A stretch of 63,605 nucleotides of DNA from Desulfobacterales bacterium (GCA_021737185.1 JAIPEL010000011.1:1-63605); one strand, 5' to 3'. Counted from the first letter of the stretch, positions 42,645-55,653 are shown. A program made the numbers and translations. The notes: generated from the sequence alone by a model not told the origin.

Positions 42645-44176
42645 GACGATGATCCATTTTCCATCATTTCAAACAGATCGTATTCTTCGACGTGAAAGTT
42701 GGCGTTCGGGTAGATGACGACCTGTTTGCCGATTCTTTTCTCCAGGCAAAGAATCAATTCCCTGTGCTCTCCCAATAGCAGTTCTGCAATGTCCGGATTG
42801 ACGTGGAGCGTCATCTTGACCCCCGCCACGTCTCCGGATTTGCTCAACACCTCGCGGTAAATGTTGTGGCAGATCGTCCGGCGCGACAACAGGTATCCTT
42901 CTCCCTCGCAATAAAAGCAGGGTTCGCAAAGAAGCCGGGTTAGCGGTTTTCGCACCCGTTTGCGCGTCATCTGGATCAACCCCATTTCAGACATCGGAAG
43001 CACGTGGGTTTTGCTGCGATCCTTCTTGAAAGCCTCTTTGAGCGCCTTGAACACCTTTTCCTGGTTACCCTTTTTTTCCATATCGATGAAATCGATAATG
43101 ATGATTCCGCCAATATCCCGGAGTCGTATCTGGTAGGCGATCTCTTTGACCGCCTCCAGATTGGTTTTCAGAATCGTCTCTTCAAGGTTGTGCTTGCCGA
43201 CGTATCGACCGGTGTTGACGTCGATGGCCAAAAGGGCCTCGGTATGTTCGATGACGATGTAGCCGCCCGATTTGAGCCAAACTTTTCGCTTCAGGGCCCG
43301 GGAGATGTCCCCTTCCAGGTTGTACGCGTCGAAAATCGGCTCCCGCCCTTCGTAGAGCTCCACCGAATCTTTGAGGCTGGGCATGAATCCGTCGAGAAAC
43401 CGAAGGACGGATTCGTATCCGTCTCGATCATCGATGATAATCCGCTCGGCTTCCAGAGTCATCAGATCCCTGACGGCCCGGAGCACGATGTTCAGTTCCT
43501 GGTGCAGCAGCGCCGGGGCCGATGCCGATGCGTTCTTTTCTTGAATGCTGCGCCACAGCTTCTTGAAAAACGCCATCTCGTAGGCAAGCTTCGTCTCTTG
43601 GACACCCTCAGCCGCTGTCCGAACGATGTATCCGAAGGGCTCTGTTCTGAGGTCGTCGACCAGATGGCGCAGCCGGCTTCTTTCCCCCTCATCTTCGATT
43701 CTCCGGGAGACTCCGATATGGCCGGCGTTGGGCATCATCACCAAGAACCGACCCGGCAAAGAGATATAGGAGGTCAGCCTGGCCCCCTTGGTGCCGATGG
43801 GGGACTTGGCCACCTGAACCAGGATCTCTTGACCCTCACAGACGAGCTCTTCGATCGGTCGCAGCTGGCGGGGCTCCCTGTCCGCTTCCTGAGGCTCCTC
43901 TTCATCCTCCACCTCTTCGCTGAACAACGGCAAAAACTCTTCTACAGGGTCGTGTAACACGTCATTGACGTAGATAAACGCCGCTTGTTTCAGGCCGATG
44001 TCCACAAAGGCTGCCTGCATCCCGGGAAGCACCCGCTGGACCCGTCCTTTGTAAATATTTCCTGAAATATCGTAGAGATCCTTGCAGTCGATGAAAAGTT
44101 CGGCGATGGTGCCGTCTTCCAGGAGGGCTACACGGATTTCCGGTTCGGTGATGTTGATTACGAGCTGTCTATACAT
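42641..44176 (-). CDS. rng: Ribonuclease E/G family protein
   Basis: 511 residues. N-terminal S1-like RNA-binding domain (about 38-130), 5' sensor and RNase H-like parts, catalytic aspartates in AIDVNTGRYVG and IIIIDFIDM, and a zinc-link type CEPCFYC near residue 410. The length and the lack of a long disordered C-terminus fit RNase G rather than RNase E. It matures 16S rRNA 5' ends and decays mRNA. The start overlaps the end of the upstream radical SAM gene by 8 bp, a common pairing. Confidence 0.93.
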   Translation of the reverse strand: MYRQLVINITEPEIRVALLEDGTIAELFIDCKDLYDISGNIYKGRVQRVLPGMQAAFVDIGLKQAAFIYVNDVLHDPVEEFLPLFSEEVEDEEEPQEADREPRQLRPIEELVCEGQEILVQVAKSPIGTKGARLTSYISLPGRFLVMMPNAGHIGVSRRIEDEGERSRLRHLVDDLRTEPFGYIVRTAAEGVQETKLAYEMAFFKKLWRSIQEKNASASAPALLHQELNIVLRAVRDLMTLEAERIIIDDRDGYESVLRFLDGFMPSLKDSVELYEGREPIFDAYNLEGDISRALKRKVWLKSGGYIVIEHTEALLAIDVNTGRYVGKHNLEETILKTNLEAVKEIAYQIRLRDIGGIIIIDFIDMEKKGNQEKVFKALKEAFKKDRSKTHVLPMSEMGLIQMTRKRVRKPLTRLLCEPCFYCEGEGYLLSRRTICHNIYREVLSKSGDVAGVKMTLHVNPDIAELLLGEHRELILCLEKRIGKQVVIYPNANFHVEEYDLFEMMENGSSS

Positions 44177-46700
44177 GGGTGGTGCCAGAATTCGGCTCCT
44201 TTTCAGTTTTCACGACCCGGGCCTTTCGAATCTGTTCTGCTTTAAGCCCGAAGATATTCGCCAACACTTCCGCCGGCCTCACCGTGCGTCCGGGTTCGCT
44301 TCGTAGGGTCAGCTCGGCGCAAGATCGTGTGCGGATCAGAACCTCGACAACCATATCCTTTAGGTTGATTTTTTTCAACTTTCCTTTGCCAGTGCGGCGC
44401 GTTACGGTCCAGTCGACCGCGGCCTCAAACGCCTCCAGCCGGTCCTTGTCGAAACCACCTTCCGAAAGAGAAACTCGGTATACAGAAACCGCCCTCTTAC
44501 TGATCGGGGCATTTTCCGCAACCCGCCGGGCACCGAGAATTCGAAGTCCGGAAGGCAGCCCCCGGTTTAGTATGGTCACCGCTTCAGAGAGGCTGAGGTC
44601 GCCTTCCAGTCGAACATCGAAGGATTCTTTTTCACTTTCCATTCCAACCGGCAGCGGATCCCCGAGCACCATGCGGGGTTTGGGATGAAACCCCTCTTTG
44701 TAAGCGAGGCAAAGCCCTGCCCGCCGCATGGCCCGGACAAAAATCGACACCATTTCCAAGTGGCCAAAGTACCTGGCATCGCCGGTTTTTGTATAGTCGA
44801 TCCGGATTCGCCGGAGGCCGCCGGAATCCTCGGGTATCTCTGTGTCGGTTTCCTCCGTGCAGCCCTCGCCGCCGACCACCGGGGCGACGGTTTCAAAGTC
44901 ACAGGCGCCGCAGTCGTTGCACTGTCCGAAGCGGCAGTCCGGAGTCTGCAGTCCTTCCATGGCGCGTCGATATTCTTCTTGTAAAAATTGCCGGGAAACG
45001 TTGACGTCGATGTGGTCCCAAGGCAACGGCTCGTCCAGGCCTCGTCGGCGAGTGGTAAAAAAATCGATGTCGATGCCGGTTTCGTCCATGGCTTCGCGCC
45101 ATCGATCGAAGCGGAAATGATCGCTCCATCCGTCAAACCGGCAGCCCTTTTTCCAGGCGGCTTCCAGAAGCGGCAGCAGGCGCCGGTCACCGCGGGCCCA
45201 AAGCCCTTCCAAAATGCTGACCTGGGGATTCTGCCATTTGACCTGGATTCCGGGTTTGGAAAGCCGGTCGCGCAATCCGAACAGAATCCGTTCCGAACAA
45301 GACCGCCGAAGCTGCTGCGCCCATTGAAACGGTGTGTGCGGCTTGGGGATGAAGGTGGTCAGGCTGACATTGATCTGGCCCCTTCTTCCCGATTTCTTTC
45401 GAAGCCCTCGAAGCCGCAGCACCAGATCAATGATGGCCTCGTGGTCGGCTTCGGTTTCCGTCGGAAGCCCGATCATGAAATAAAGTTTGACCACCTGCCA
45501 TCCGAGGGAAAAAGCGTTGGAAACGGTCTGTTCGATCTCCTCTTCGGTCAGGTTTTTGTTGATGACATCTCTGAGGCGCTGGCTTCCCGCCTCCGGTGCG
45601 ATGGTAAAACCGGTCTTCCTGACCAGCCTGATCTCTTTCATCATTTCGCTGGTCAATGAACCGGCCCGAAAAGAGGGCAGCGAAACCGCCACGTGTTCGC
45701 TGCGGCATCGCTGCATCAATTGGTGAAGCAGTGTTTGAAGGCAACTGTAGTCGCCGGTGCTCAACGAAAGCAGAGACAAATCTTCATATCCCGTGCCGGA
45801 AAGAGAGGCGGCGGCCAAGTCAAGGAGCGTTTGGCAGGAACGCTCCCGGACAGGACGGTAGATCATTCCCGCCTGACAGAAGCGGCAGCCACGGGAGCAG
45901 CCACGGGAAACCTCGAGCCGGAGCCGGTCGTGCACCGGCCTGCCGAAGGGAACCACCGGCCTGTCCGGGAAGGGCGCTTTTTCAAGGTCTGCCACCACGG
46001 TCCGTTTCACGGGACTGCGCCCTGCGCTATCGGCTTCCACGCGCGAAAATCCGCCGGCCCCGACCCGGAACCGGTAAAACGCGGGCACATAGACCCCGGA
46101 AATACCGGCCCATGTCTCCAGAATTTCGATCTTGTCTTTGCCGCCGGATTGTTTCCAGGCCATCCATGCATCGGCCATAGCCAAGACCACCTGCTCTCCG
46201 TCACCCAACACCAGGGCGTCGAACAGCTCGGCTACGGGCTCAGGGTTGCAGGTGCAGGGCCCCCCGGCAATCACCATCGGCTGGTCGGTCTGCCGCTGTT
46301 TCGCCCGAAAGGGGATACCGGCCAGATCGAGCATGGTCAACACGTTGGTGTAATTGAGCTCGTAAAGCAGGCTGAATCCGACGATGTCGAACCGGGAAAG
46401 GGGTCTGCGGGTTTCCAGGCTCGACAGGGAAATCGCTGCTTCCCGCAGCCGTTGCTCCATATCCACCGCCGGGGCGAATACCCGTTCGGCGGCGATTTCC
46501 GGCCGCGCGTTGAGGACATGATAGAGGATCTGCATGCCGAAGTGGGAGGTTCCGATTTCATAAAGATCTGGATAGGCCAGGGCAAATCGGAGCTTGACCC
46601 TCTCCGGGTCTTTTTTTATGCTGTTGGCTTCCGTTCCCAGATAACGGCTCGGTTTTTCCACCAGGGAAAGAATCTCATCGTATGCGGTTGCGGACATCAT
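44169..46700 (-). CDS. B12-binding-domain radical SAM protein with C-terminal DUF2344
   Basis: 843 residues. N-terminal cobalamin-binding-like domain, radical SAM motif SRGCSRGCRFCQAGM (C-x3-C-x2-C) near 270-280, and a C-terminal 220-residue DUF2344 domain (from about RIRIDYTKTGDARYFGHLE). In many bacteria these two parts are one protein beside rng and the ribosomal genes rplU/rpmA; the reaction is unknown, though an RNA or ribosome target has been suspected from context. Start chosen at MMSATAYDEI (46700); the 12-residue longer version overlaps the degP control region. Divergent from degP. Confidence 0.85.
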   Translation of the reverse strand: MMSATAYDEILSLVEKPSRYLGTEANSIKKDPERVKLRFALAYPDLYEIGTSHFGMQILYHVLNARPEIAAERVFAPAVDMEQRLREAAISLSSLETRRPLSRFDIVGFSLLYELNYTNVLTMLDLAGIPFRAKQRQTDQPMVIAGGPCTCNPEPVAELFDALVLGDGEQVVLAMADAWMAWKQSGGKDKIEILETWAGISGVYVPAFYRFRVGAGGFSRVEADSAGRSPVKRTVVADLEKAPFPDRPVVPFGRPVHDRLRLEVSRGCSRGCRFCQAGMIYRPVRERSCQTLLDLAAASLSGTGYEDLSLLSLSTGDYSCLQTLLHQLMQRCRSEHVAVSLPSFRAGSLTSEMMKEIRLVRKTGFTIAPEAGSQRLRDVINKNLTEEEIEQTVSNAFSLGWQVVKLYFMIGLPTETEADHEAIIDLVLRLRGLRKKSGRRGQINVSLTTFIPKPHTPFQWAQQLRRSCSERILFGLRDRLSKPGIQVKWQNPQVSILEGLWARGDRRLLPLLEAAWKKGCRFDGWSDHFRFDRWREAMDETGIDIDFFTTRRRGLDEPLPWDHIDVNVSRQFLQEEYRRAMEGLQTPDCRFGQCNDCGACDFETVAPVVGGEGCTEETDTEIPEDSGGLRRIRIDYTKTGDARYFGHLEMVSIFVRAMRRAGLCLAYKEGFHPKPRMVLGDPLPVGMESEKESFDVRLEGDLSLSEAVTILNRGLPSGLRILGARRVAENAPISKRAVSVYRVSLSEGGFDKDRLEAFEAAVDWTVTRRTGKGKLKKINLKDMVVEVLIRTRSCAELTLRSEPGRTVRPAEVLANIFGLKAEQIRKARVVKTEKEPNSGTTHV

Positions 46701-46762
46701 CACTTCGTTGGATTTCCGTTTTCGGGGTTCATGCAAAAAGGCGCCGAAAAAAGCAGTATCCC

Positions 46763-48181
46763 ATGACAGAGCATGAAAGGAAAGTCAACCGGGGAGGGTT
46801 TTTCCTCCGCCGGTGCCTTTGCCAGGCAATGGGACTTTTTTTGGTGCTGGCCTCCTCCGCCGGTTTTTCCGAGGCGGCCTCCCGTGAAAACGACGTGGTT
46901 CGGGCCGTTCGCTTGGCGAGTCCCGCCGTGGTGAACATCAGCTCCCAGCAGGAAATTCAGGCCAGGCCCAACCCCTTTTCACGCTTCGGTATGGATCCAT
47001 TCTTCGACTCATTTTTTAAAGATTTTTTCGATCCCGGGTTTCGGCGCCGCTATCAGCGCACCAGCCTCGGTTCCGGAGTGATCATCTCCGGAGACAAGGG
47101 ACTCATCCTGACAAATGCCCACGTCATTTCCAAAAGCGCCTCGGTTACCGTTGTTCTCCAGGACGAAAGGGAATTTCAGGCCCGGATCGTGGGTGCTGAC
47201 CCGGATTCGGATCTGGCGGTTCTTCGAATCGAGGCCACAGGACCCCTGCCGTCTTTGGCCATGGGAGACGCGGAGGATTTGATGATCGGCGAGACGATTA
47301 TCGCCATTGGAAACCCCTTCGGATTTTCCCATACCGTGACCACCGGGGTCGTCAGCGCCCTTCATCGGAGCATTCGAACCGAAGAGCGCGTCTTTCACGA
47401 CTTCATCCAGACCGACGCTTCCATCAACCCAGGAAACAGCGGCGGGCCCCTGCTCAACATCAACGGAGAGCTGATCGGAATCAACACCGCCATTTACGCC
47501 AAGGCGCAGGGAATCGGATTCGCGATTCCGATCCACAGGGCTTCTAGAATCGTCTCCGACCTGATCCGCCATGGAGAGGTCATCCTTCCGTGGATCGGAA
47601 TTTTGGTTCAGGACCTGGATGATCGGATGGCTGCCTACATGAATCTTCCCGGCGAACAGGGGCTGCTCGTTCGGTCGGTGTTCAAAGAAAGTCCGGCGGC
47701 ATCTGCCGGCGTCCAAAACGGAGACGTCGTTCTTTCCGTGGGTCGTCACGAGGTGCTCTCCAAGCCCGATTATGTGGCAGCGATTCGCAACTACAAGCCG
47801 GGAGAGCGCCTGGAGCTGCGCTTGTGGCGGAAAGGAAAAACCGATCGTCTTTCGCTGGCCGCCGCCCGGTTCCCACAGGAGCAGGCCGGAAACCTTGCCT
47901 TTCAACTTCTCGGCGTGAAAGTGGAGGATCTTACCGACGCGCTCCGAAGGCGGTATCAACTATCGGCTTCCAAGGGGGCCGTGATCACCCAGATCGATCC
48001 GGATTCACCGCTGGCCGGCATCGGCGCTTCGACCGGAGACGTGATCGGGCAGATCGATGATCTTCCCATTGAATCGTCGGCCGACTTTGAAAATGCCGTG
48101 GTCAAGTACCGTCTGAAGTCCTCGGTCGTGATTCTTTTGCAGCGGGGGGTCCACGCCTATTACATTACCGTAAGGATATGA
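46763..48181 (+). CDS. degP: DegP/HtrA periplasmic serine protease
   Basis: 472 residues. Signal segment with hydrophobic core MGLFLVLASSAGFSEA (about 23-38). Trypsin-like domain with triad histidine in TNAHVI, aspartate in DPDSDLAVL and serine in NPGNSGGPL, then two PDZ domains (about 265-360 and 380-470). Quality control of misfolded envelope proteins. The start is uncertain because several in-frame starts exist (46682, 46763); the signal peptide argues for 46763 or the internal ATG before the hydrophobic run. Confidence 0.93.
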   Translation: MTEHERKVNRGGFFLRRCLCQAMGLFLVLASSAGFSEAASRENDVVRAVRLASPAVVNISSQQEIQARPNPFSRFGMDPFFDSFFKDFFDPGFRRRYQRTSLGSGVIISGDKGLILTNAHVISKSASVTVVLQDEREFQARIVGADPDSDLAVLRIEATGPLPSLAMGDAEDLMIGETIIAIGNPFGFSHTVTTGVVSALHRSIRTEERVFHDFIQTDASINPGNSGGPLLNINGELIGINTAIYAKAQGIGFAIPIHRASRIVSDLIRHGEVILPWIGILVQDLDDRMAAYMNLPGEQGLLVRSVFKESPAASAGVQNGDVVLSVGRHEVLSKPDYVAAIRNYKPGERLELRLWRKGKTDRLSLAAARFPQEQAGNLAFQLLGVKVEDLTDALRRRYQLSASKGAVITQIDPDSPLAGIGASTGDVIGQIDDLPIESSADFENAVVKYRLKSSVVILLQRGVHAYYITVRI

Positions 48182-48185
48182 ATCG

Positions 48186-49568
48186 ATGAAACGCACAAAG
48201 ATTGCAACCGTCCATTCCTCGAACCCGCCGTCGGGACAGGTCCTGATCAAGGGGTGGGTCCGCACCCGGAGAGATTCGAAAAACTTTTCGTTTATCGAAA
48301 TCAATGACGGCTCCTGTCTGAAAAATATCCAGGTGGTCGCCGATGACGGGTTGGCCGCCTATGACCAGATTCGCAAGCTCGCCACTGGATCGTCCGTGGA
48401 GGTCACCGGCGAGATCGTCGCCTCCCCCGGAAAAGGACAGGCCTGGGAAGTTCGCGCCGAAGCGGTAACGTTGGTCGGAGACGCTCCGGACAGCTATCCG
48501 CTGCAGAAAAAGCGTCACAGCGACGAATTTCTTCGCACTATTGCCCATCTTCGGCCTCGCACCAATAAATACGGCGCCACATTTCGGATTCGTTCGGCGC
48601 TCGCCCAGGCCGTTCACCGCTTCTTTGGTGAGAGAGGTTTTTACTACATCCATTCGCCGATCATCACCGGTTCGGACTGTGAGGGCGCAGGAGAACTGTT
48701 CCGGGTCACGGCGCTGGATGTGGACAACCCGCCAAAAATCGGCGGCGGGGTGGACTATAGCCAGGATTTTTTCGGCAGGGAGGCCAACCTGACCGTATCC
48801 GGCCAGCTTTCGGCCGAACTTTTTGCCCTGGCGTTGGGAGACGTCTACACCTTCGGCCCGACCTTCAGGGCCGAAAACTCCCACACCCGCCGGCATGTGG
48901 CAGAGTTCTGGATGGTGGAACCGGAGATGGCTTTCTGCGATCTTGACGGCAACATGGACCTTGCCGAAGACCTCGTTCGGAACCTGACCGGTGCTATCCG
49001 GGAGCAATGCAAAGAAGATCTGGACCTCTTTGCCCGTTTCGTCGACAAGTCCCTTCCCCAAACGCTCCAGACGGTGGTCGAATCGGACTACATCCGGCTG
49101 CCGTATCGGGAGGCCATCGACATTCTTCGCTCGGCCGAAAAAACATTTGAATTTCCGGTTTCATTCGGAAGCGATCTTCAAAGCGAGCACGAAAAATTCC
49201 TAACCGAGGTTCACTTTAAAAAACCGGTGATTCTTTACGATTATCCAAAAACCATCAAACCCTTTTACATGCGCGCAAACGCCGACGATGAAACCGTCGC
49301 CGCCATGGATTTGCTGGTCCCGGGAATCGGGGAAATCATCGGCGGAAGTCAGAGAGAAGAGCGCCTCGATATTCTCGAGGCGAGGATAAAGGCCGCGGGT
49401 ATGGATGTGGAGCAATACTGGTGGTACCTGGACGTCCGTCGCTACGGTACCGTACCACACAGCGGATTCGGCCTCGGATTCGAGCGCCTGCTGATGCTGC
49501 TCACCGGTGCCGCCAACATCCGGGACGTGATTCCTTTTCCGCGAACGCCGGGGAGCATAGAGTTCTGA
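48186..49568 (+). CDS. asnS: Asparaginyl-tRNA synthetase
   Basis: 460 residues. N-terminal OB-fold anticodon-binding domain (about 17-105, GWVRTRRDSKNFSFIEINDG) and class IIb catalytic domain with motif 2 FRAENSHTRRHVAEFWMVEPE and motif 3 GFGLGFERLLML. Its presence means Asn-tRNA is made directly. Starts 5 bp after degP, same strand. Followed by an imperfect inverted repeat. Confidence 0.97.
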   Translation: MKRTKIATVHSSNPPSGQVLIKGWVRTRRDSKNFSFIEINDGSCLKNIQVVADDGLAAYDQIRKLATGSSVEVTGEIVASPGKGQAWEVRAEAVTLVGDAPDSYPLQKKRHSDEFLRTIAHLRPRTNKYGATFRIRSALAQAVHRFFGERGFYYIHSPIITGSDCEGAGELFRVTALDVDNPPKIGGGVDYSQDFFGREANLTVSGQLSAELFALALGDVYTFGPTFRAENSHTRRHVAEFWMVEPEMAFCDLDGNMDLAEDLVRNLTGAIREQCKEDLDLFARFVDKSLPQTLQTVVESDYIRLPYREAIDILRSAEKTFEFPVSFGSDLQSEHEKFLTEVHFKKPVILYDYPKTIKPFYMRANADDETVAAMDLLVPGIGEIIGGSQREERLDILEARIKAAGMDVEQYWWYLDVRRYGTVPHSGFGLGFERLLMLLTGAANIRDVIPFPRTPGSIEF

Positions 49569-49595
49569 TTTCTTTTTCCGGAGTATTTTTTGGCT

Positions 49596-49697
49596 CTTCG
49601 TTGACTGGATGATTGGTCAATTGGTTGAATGGAGTTCAATCCGATATCGATTTTTTTTGACCACTCGACCAATCAACGATTTAACCAATCAACGAAG
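49596..49697. repeat. Imperfect inverted repeat between asnS and thyA
   Basis: Left arm 49596-49628 and right arm 49665-49697 pair imperfectly (both end in CTTCGTTGA / TCAACGAAG) and consist of variants of TTGATTGGTTGA-like heptamers. A T8 run lies in the middle. The thyA stop codon is inside the right arm. It may act as a two-way terminator. Confidence 0.5.
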
Positions 49698-50477
49698 ACA
49701 GCGAAGCTTGGCCAGCTCCTCGGCATAGCCGTACAGGTGCAGGCCCTTGCTTTCAACGATCATCTCCCCGTCGTCGACGCCGATCTCGGCCGCCATATAC
49801 TCTTTCAGGTTCTGAATGCCGGCCAGGTTTGCGGGCATGCCTCCCCATAGATCCCAGGAACGAAAATAGACCGCAAAATGAAGGGCACCGTCCTGGATGC
49901 GCGTGTCCAGAGACCGGAGGCAGGGCGGGTCGACAAGCGTCAGGTCGGTTGGATGGGCCACCTGCAGCACCATCTGGTTGTTGCGGTGCCCGAAGCGGCG
50001 GTAGGTATCGATCACCCATTCGATCTGGTTCAAGTAGAGCCGACCCTTTTCTTCAAAGACGGTCCTGCCGTCCACATCCCGAATATCGACGATTTCCCGG
50101 TTCCCTTCCTTCCACCAGGAAAGCTTCTGTCCGGTGATGGGGGCGCGGGTGAGCCGTTCTCCGTAGGTGTAGGATTCGCCGGGCGCCTTTTCACCGGTCA
50201 TCAAATATTCGATGTAGGATCGCTCGTAGCCCTCGCCGCCATAAATGTACGACTCTTCGACCGGGTTGGGGATTCCGCAGCTCGGCGGAATGTCGGGAAG
50301 AAGAGGATGGGCGCCCGGATACCGCACATGGCCCGTGAAAAAGTCGTACTCGAGCCTGGTCTGGCCCGCATAGGATCCCCGGTCGATGGTAAACCGCCGA
50401 CCGCTGTCCAAAATGTCGTGCACGGCCTGAAACCACAGATCCGGCAGGTCCCGCGCGTCAATACGATGAATTTTCAT
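49689..50477 (-). CDS. thyA: Divergent thymidylate synthase (ThyA type)
   Basis: 262 residues. Methylates dUMP to dTMP with methylene-tetrahydrofolate. Catalytic C186 in DPPCLRSLD, phosphate-binding R206 and S207, D209, N217 in WGGMPANLAG (the uracil-recognising asparagine), and H247/Y249 in GLHLYGY match ThyA positions. The active-site region is otherwise unusual: the usual PFN is PAN and the DPxSRR arginine pair is replaced by GHRNNQ with a single R165. This looks like the archaeal-type branch; asparagine at 217 argues against a dCMP hydroxymethylase. Confidence 0.78.
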   Translation of the reverse strand: MKIHRIDARDLPDLWFQAVHDILDSGRRFTIDRGSYAGQTRLEYDFFTGHVRYPGAHPLLPDIPPSCGIPNPVEESYIYGGEGYERSYIEYLMTGEKAPGESYTYGERLTRAPITGQKLSWWKEGNREIVDIRDVDGRTVFEEKGRLYLNQIEWVIDTYRRFGHRNNQMVLQVAHPTDLTLVDPPCLRSLDTRIQDGALHFAVYFRSWDLWGGMPANLAGIQNLKEYMAAEIGVDDGEMIVESKGLHLYGYAEELAKLRCLR

Positions 50478-50532
50478 TCGATGTCGATCAGTTTTTTTCT
50501 ATACGATGTCGTTTTTTTTGGACCTGCAACTC

Positions 50533-50563
50533 CAAAAGGGCTGACTGCGATTCAGCCCTTTTG
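50533..50563 (-). terminator. Terminator downstream of gyrB
   Basis: A perfect 12-bp stem (CAAAAGGGCTGA / TCAGCCCTTTTG) with a 7-nt loop; on the minus strand the stem ends in TTTTG. Separates gyrB from thyA. Confidence 0.7.
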
Positions 50564-50608
50564 TTTTGGGTATATTTCCGTTTTTTAAACAGCGCCGCAG
50601 GCGCTTAT

Positions 50609-54167
<3,559 letters not shown>

Positions 54168-54227
54168 GGCTGGATCCTGTCTTTAAATTGGTTTCTCTTT
54201 ATATAAATCATCTTCATCATTACGGGT

Positions 54228-54345
54228 GTACAAACAGCCAATAACTTTTTAAATTTTTGAAATAATTACATATTATATTAAAACCCCTGTTGAAAACGCG
54301 TCAATTTCCTGGTGAATTATGCCGCCGTTGTCCACAGGGAACCAC
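54228..54345. other. AT-rich region with DnaA-box-like site, possible replication origin or dnaN control region
   Basis: Within the 236-bp gap upstream of dnaN, 54236-54282 is almost pure A/T. A TTGTCCACA site (54328-54336), one mismatch from the DnaA box TTATCCACA, lies 45 bp away, with ACCACAAAC next to it. The minus strand also shows an exact TATAAT (54277-54272) without a clear -35. Only one good DnaA box is visible, so origin function is uncertain. Confidence 0.3.
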
Positions 54346-54403
54346 AAACGTTCAAAAATAAGGATTTATTGACAATGGTTCAATACACCGTCGTCAGGTT
54401 TCG

Positions 54404-54934
54404 TCAGTTTCCGATCCACTTTCGAATGCCGACCAACACCTCGGTCTGCCAGGATTCGGAGATTCGAATCCGAATGAACCGGGAAAAAAGGCCTTCGATC
54501 AAATGAACGGCCCGTTCCACCAGCGCCGCCTTTTCCAGGAGCGCCCCGTCCAGGTCGGCTTCGGTTTCCACCGGGCCGGTATCCGGGACTTTCAGTCCGG
54601 TGATGTGCAGGCTTTCTCCTTTGAGAGTAAACCGCCATCGCTGGTCGCCGGACGTGAAGGTAAGCGACAACTCACTGACCAGAGCGCCTTTTTGCAAGGC
54701 GGTCTGCCCTTCTTCCAGCCCGGGGTCGTCGCCTTTGATGGTGACGGTTTCAAGACCTGCCGGTCCGCGGTTTTCCAAGACCATCCGGTTGGCGACAGCA
54801 ATTTCTTCGATGGCCGGGTCGACCGATACCGCCAGCTTCGGGTCGGTCTCCAGACTGTACCAGAGCCAAGTCAGAAACTCCCGCCCCAGGAAGCGGTATC
54901 GGTTGTAAGAAACGGCGACGTCAAGCATGGTCAC
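54404..54934 (-). CDS. Probable C-terminal half of a split RdgC
   Basis: 176 residues. Its start overlaps the end of the RdgC N-terminal half by 4 bp. The N-terminal segment FLGREFLTWLWYSLET and the following beta-rich region correspond in order to what follows the N-terminal half in RdgC-like proteins. If so, two chains must assemble to form the ring-shaped DNA-binding dimer. The resemblance is weak and a separate partner protein is possible. Confidence 0.55.
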   Translation of the reverse strand: MTMLDVAVSYNRYRFLGREFLTWLWYSLETDPKLAVSVDPAIEEIAVANRMVLENRGPAGLETVTIKGDDPGLEEGQTALQKGALVSELSLTFTSGDQRWRFTLKGESLHITGLKVPDTGPVETEADLDGALLEKAALVERAVHLIEGLFSRFIRIRISESWQTEVLVGIRKWIGN

Positions 54935-55545
54935 GGTGTAAACGGGGTTGGGGTGATTCGCTCCAGCAAATCCCGCTCCTTGTCGGAGAGCCCGGCGGTC
55001 AAATCCGCCATGGTGAAGGGAAACAATCGGACCAGGGTCAGGCGGAACGACTTGGCAAACAGGGTTTCCAGCTCCTCGTTGGCCGACTTCAGGGTCGAAA
55101 AAAACCAGACCGATTGCCGGTCCAGGCTCCAGACCAGGTCATACAGGTTCGGTGTTGCCGGGATGCGAAGGATCAATCGATGGGCCACCTCTTCCCGGAT
55201 CATTTTTTTCTCGCTCCGGGAAAGATAGGGACGGCCGCTTTCAGCCAACCGCCTGGCGCTGACTTCGCTAAATTCCTTTTTGAGCACCTTGGAGGGGATC
55301 GATTTTCGATCGATCCGGAGACTGAACACCAGATACTCTCCGACGACAAAACTGCGGTCTTCAAACAGGGGGCGGTAAGGGCTTCGAAAAGGGGTCCAGC
55401 CCACGGTCTTTTCGGCAGCAGCGTCTTCGATTTCAGAAAGCGCGTTTTCTTTCAGCCCCTTGGCAACCGTTTCGATCTCCGGCGCTTCGAGTTTTCCTTC
55501 CACTCGAAACCGGCTGACCGACACCGATGTGGACATCAATCCCAT
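54931..55545 (-). CDS. rdgC: RdgC-family protein, N-terminal half only
   Basis: 204 residues, against about 300 in E. coli RdgC. Recognisable by GWTPFRSPY, the ARRLAESGRPYLSRSEKKMI helix, VAHRLILRIPATPNLYDLVW and the SANEELETLFAKSF segment. RdgC binds double-stranded DNA and restrains RecA. The missing C-terminal portion appears to be encoded by the next, overlapping gene. Located directly upstream of dnaN. Confidence 0.75.
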   Translation of the reverse strand: MGLMSTSVSVSRFRVEGKLEAPEIETVAKGLKENALSEIEDAAAEKTVGWTPFRSPYRPLFEDRSFVVGEYLVFSLRIDRKSIPSKVLKKEFSEVSARRLAESGRPYLSRSEKKMIREEVAHRLILRIPATPNLYDLVWSLDRQSVWFFSTLKSANEELETLFAKSFRLTLVRLFPFTMADLTAGLSDKERDLLERITPTPFTP

Positions 55546-55629
55546 AACGATCCGCTCAACTACAAGATATTGTGTTTATATTGTTTAAAATTATATATAT
55601 ATAGCCTTTTTAATCGATTCTGACAAGCC

Positions 55630-55653
55630 ATAAAATCGCGGGAGCGATTTTAT
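55630..55653. terminator. Short AT-rich/GC hairpin between diverging rdgC and helicase genes
   Basis: ATAAAATCGC / GCGATTTTAT, a perfect 10-bp stem with a GGGA loop. The neighbouring 55568-55612 is very AT-rich and probably holds the rdgC promoter. At 55698-55730 there are loose repeats of ATTCGAATTTCG type. Confidence 0.5.

Noticed and set aside
49569..49688. tRNA gene in the palindromic region after asnS
   Set aside because: No cloverleaf, T-loop or CCA; the pairing is explained by heptamer-type repeats.
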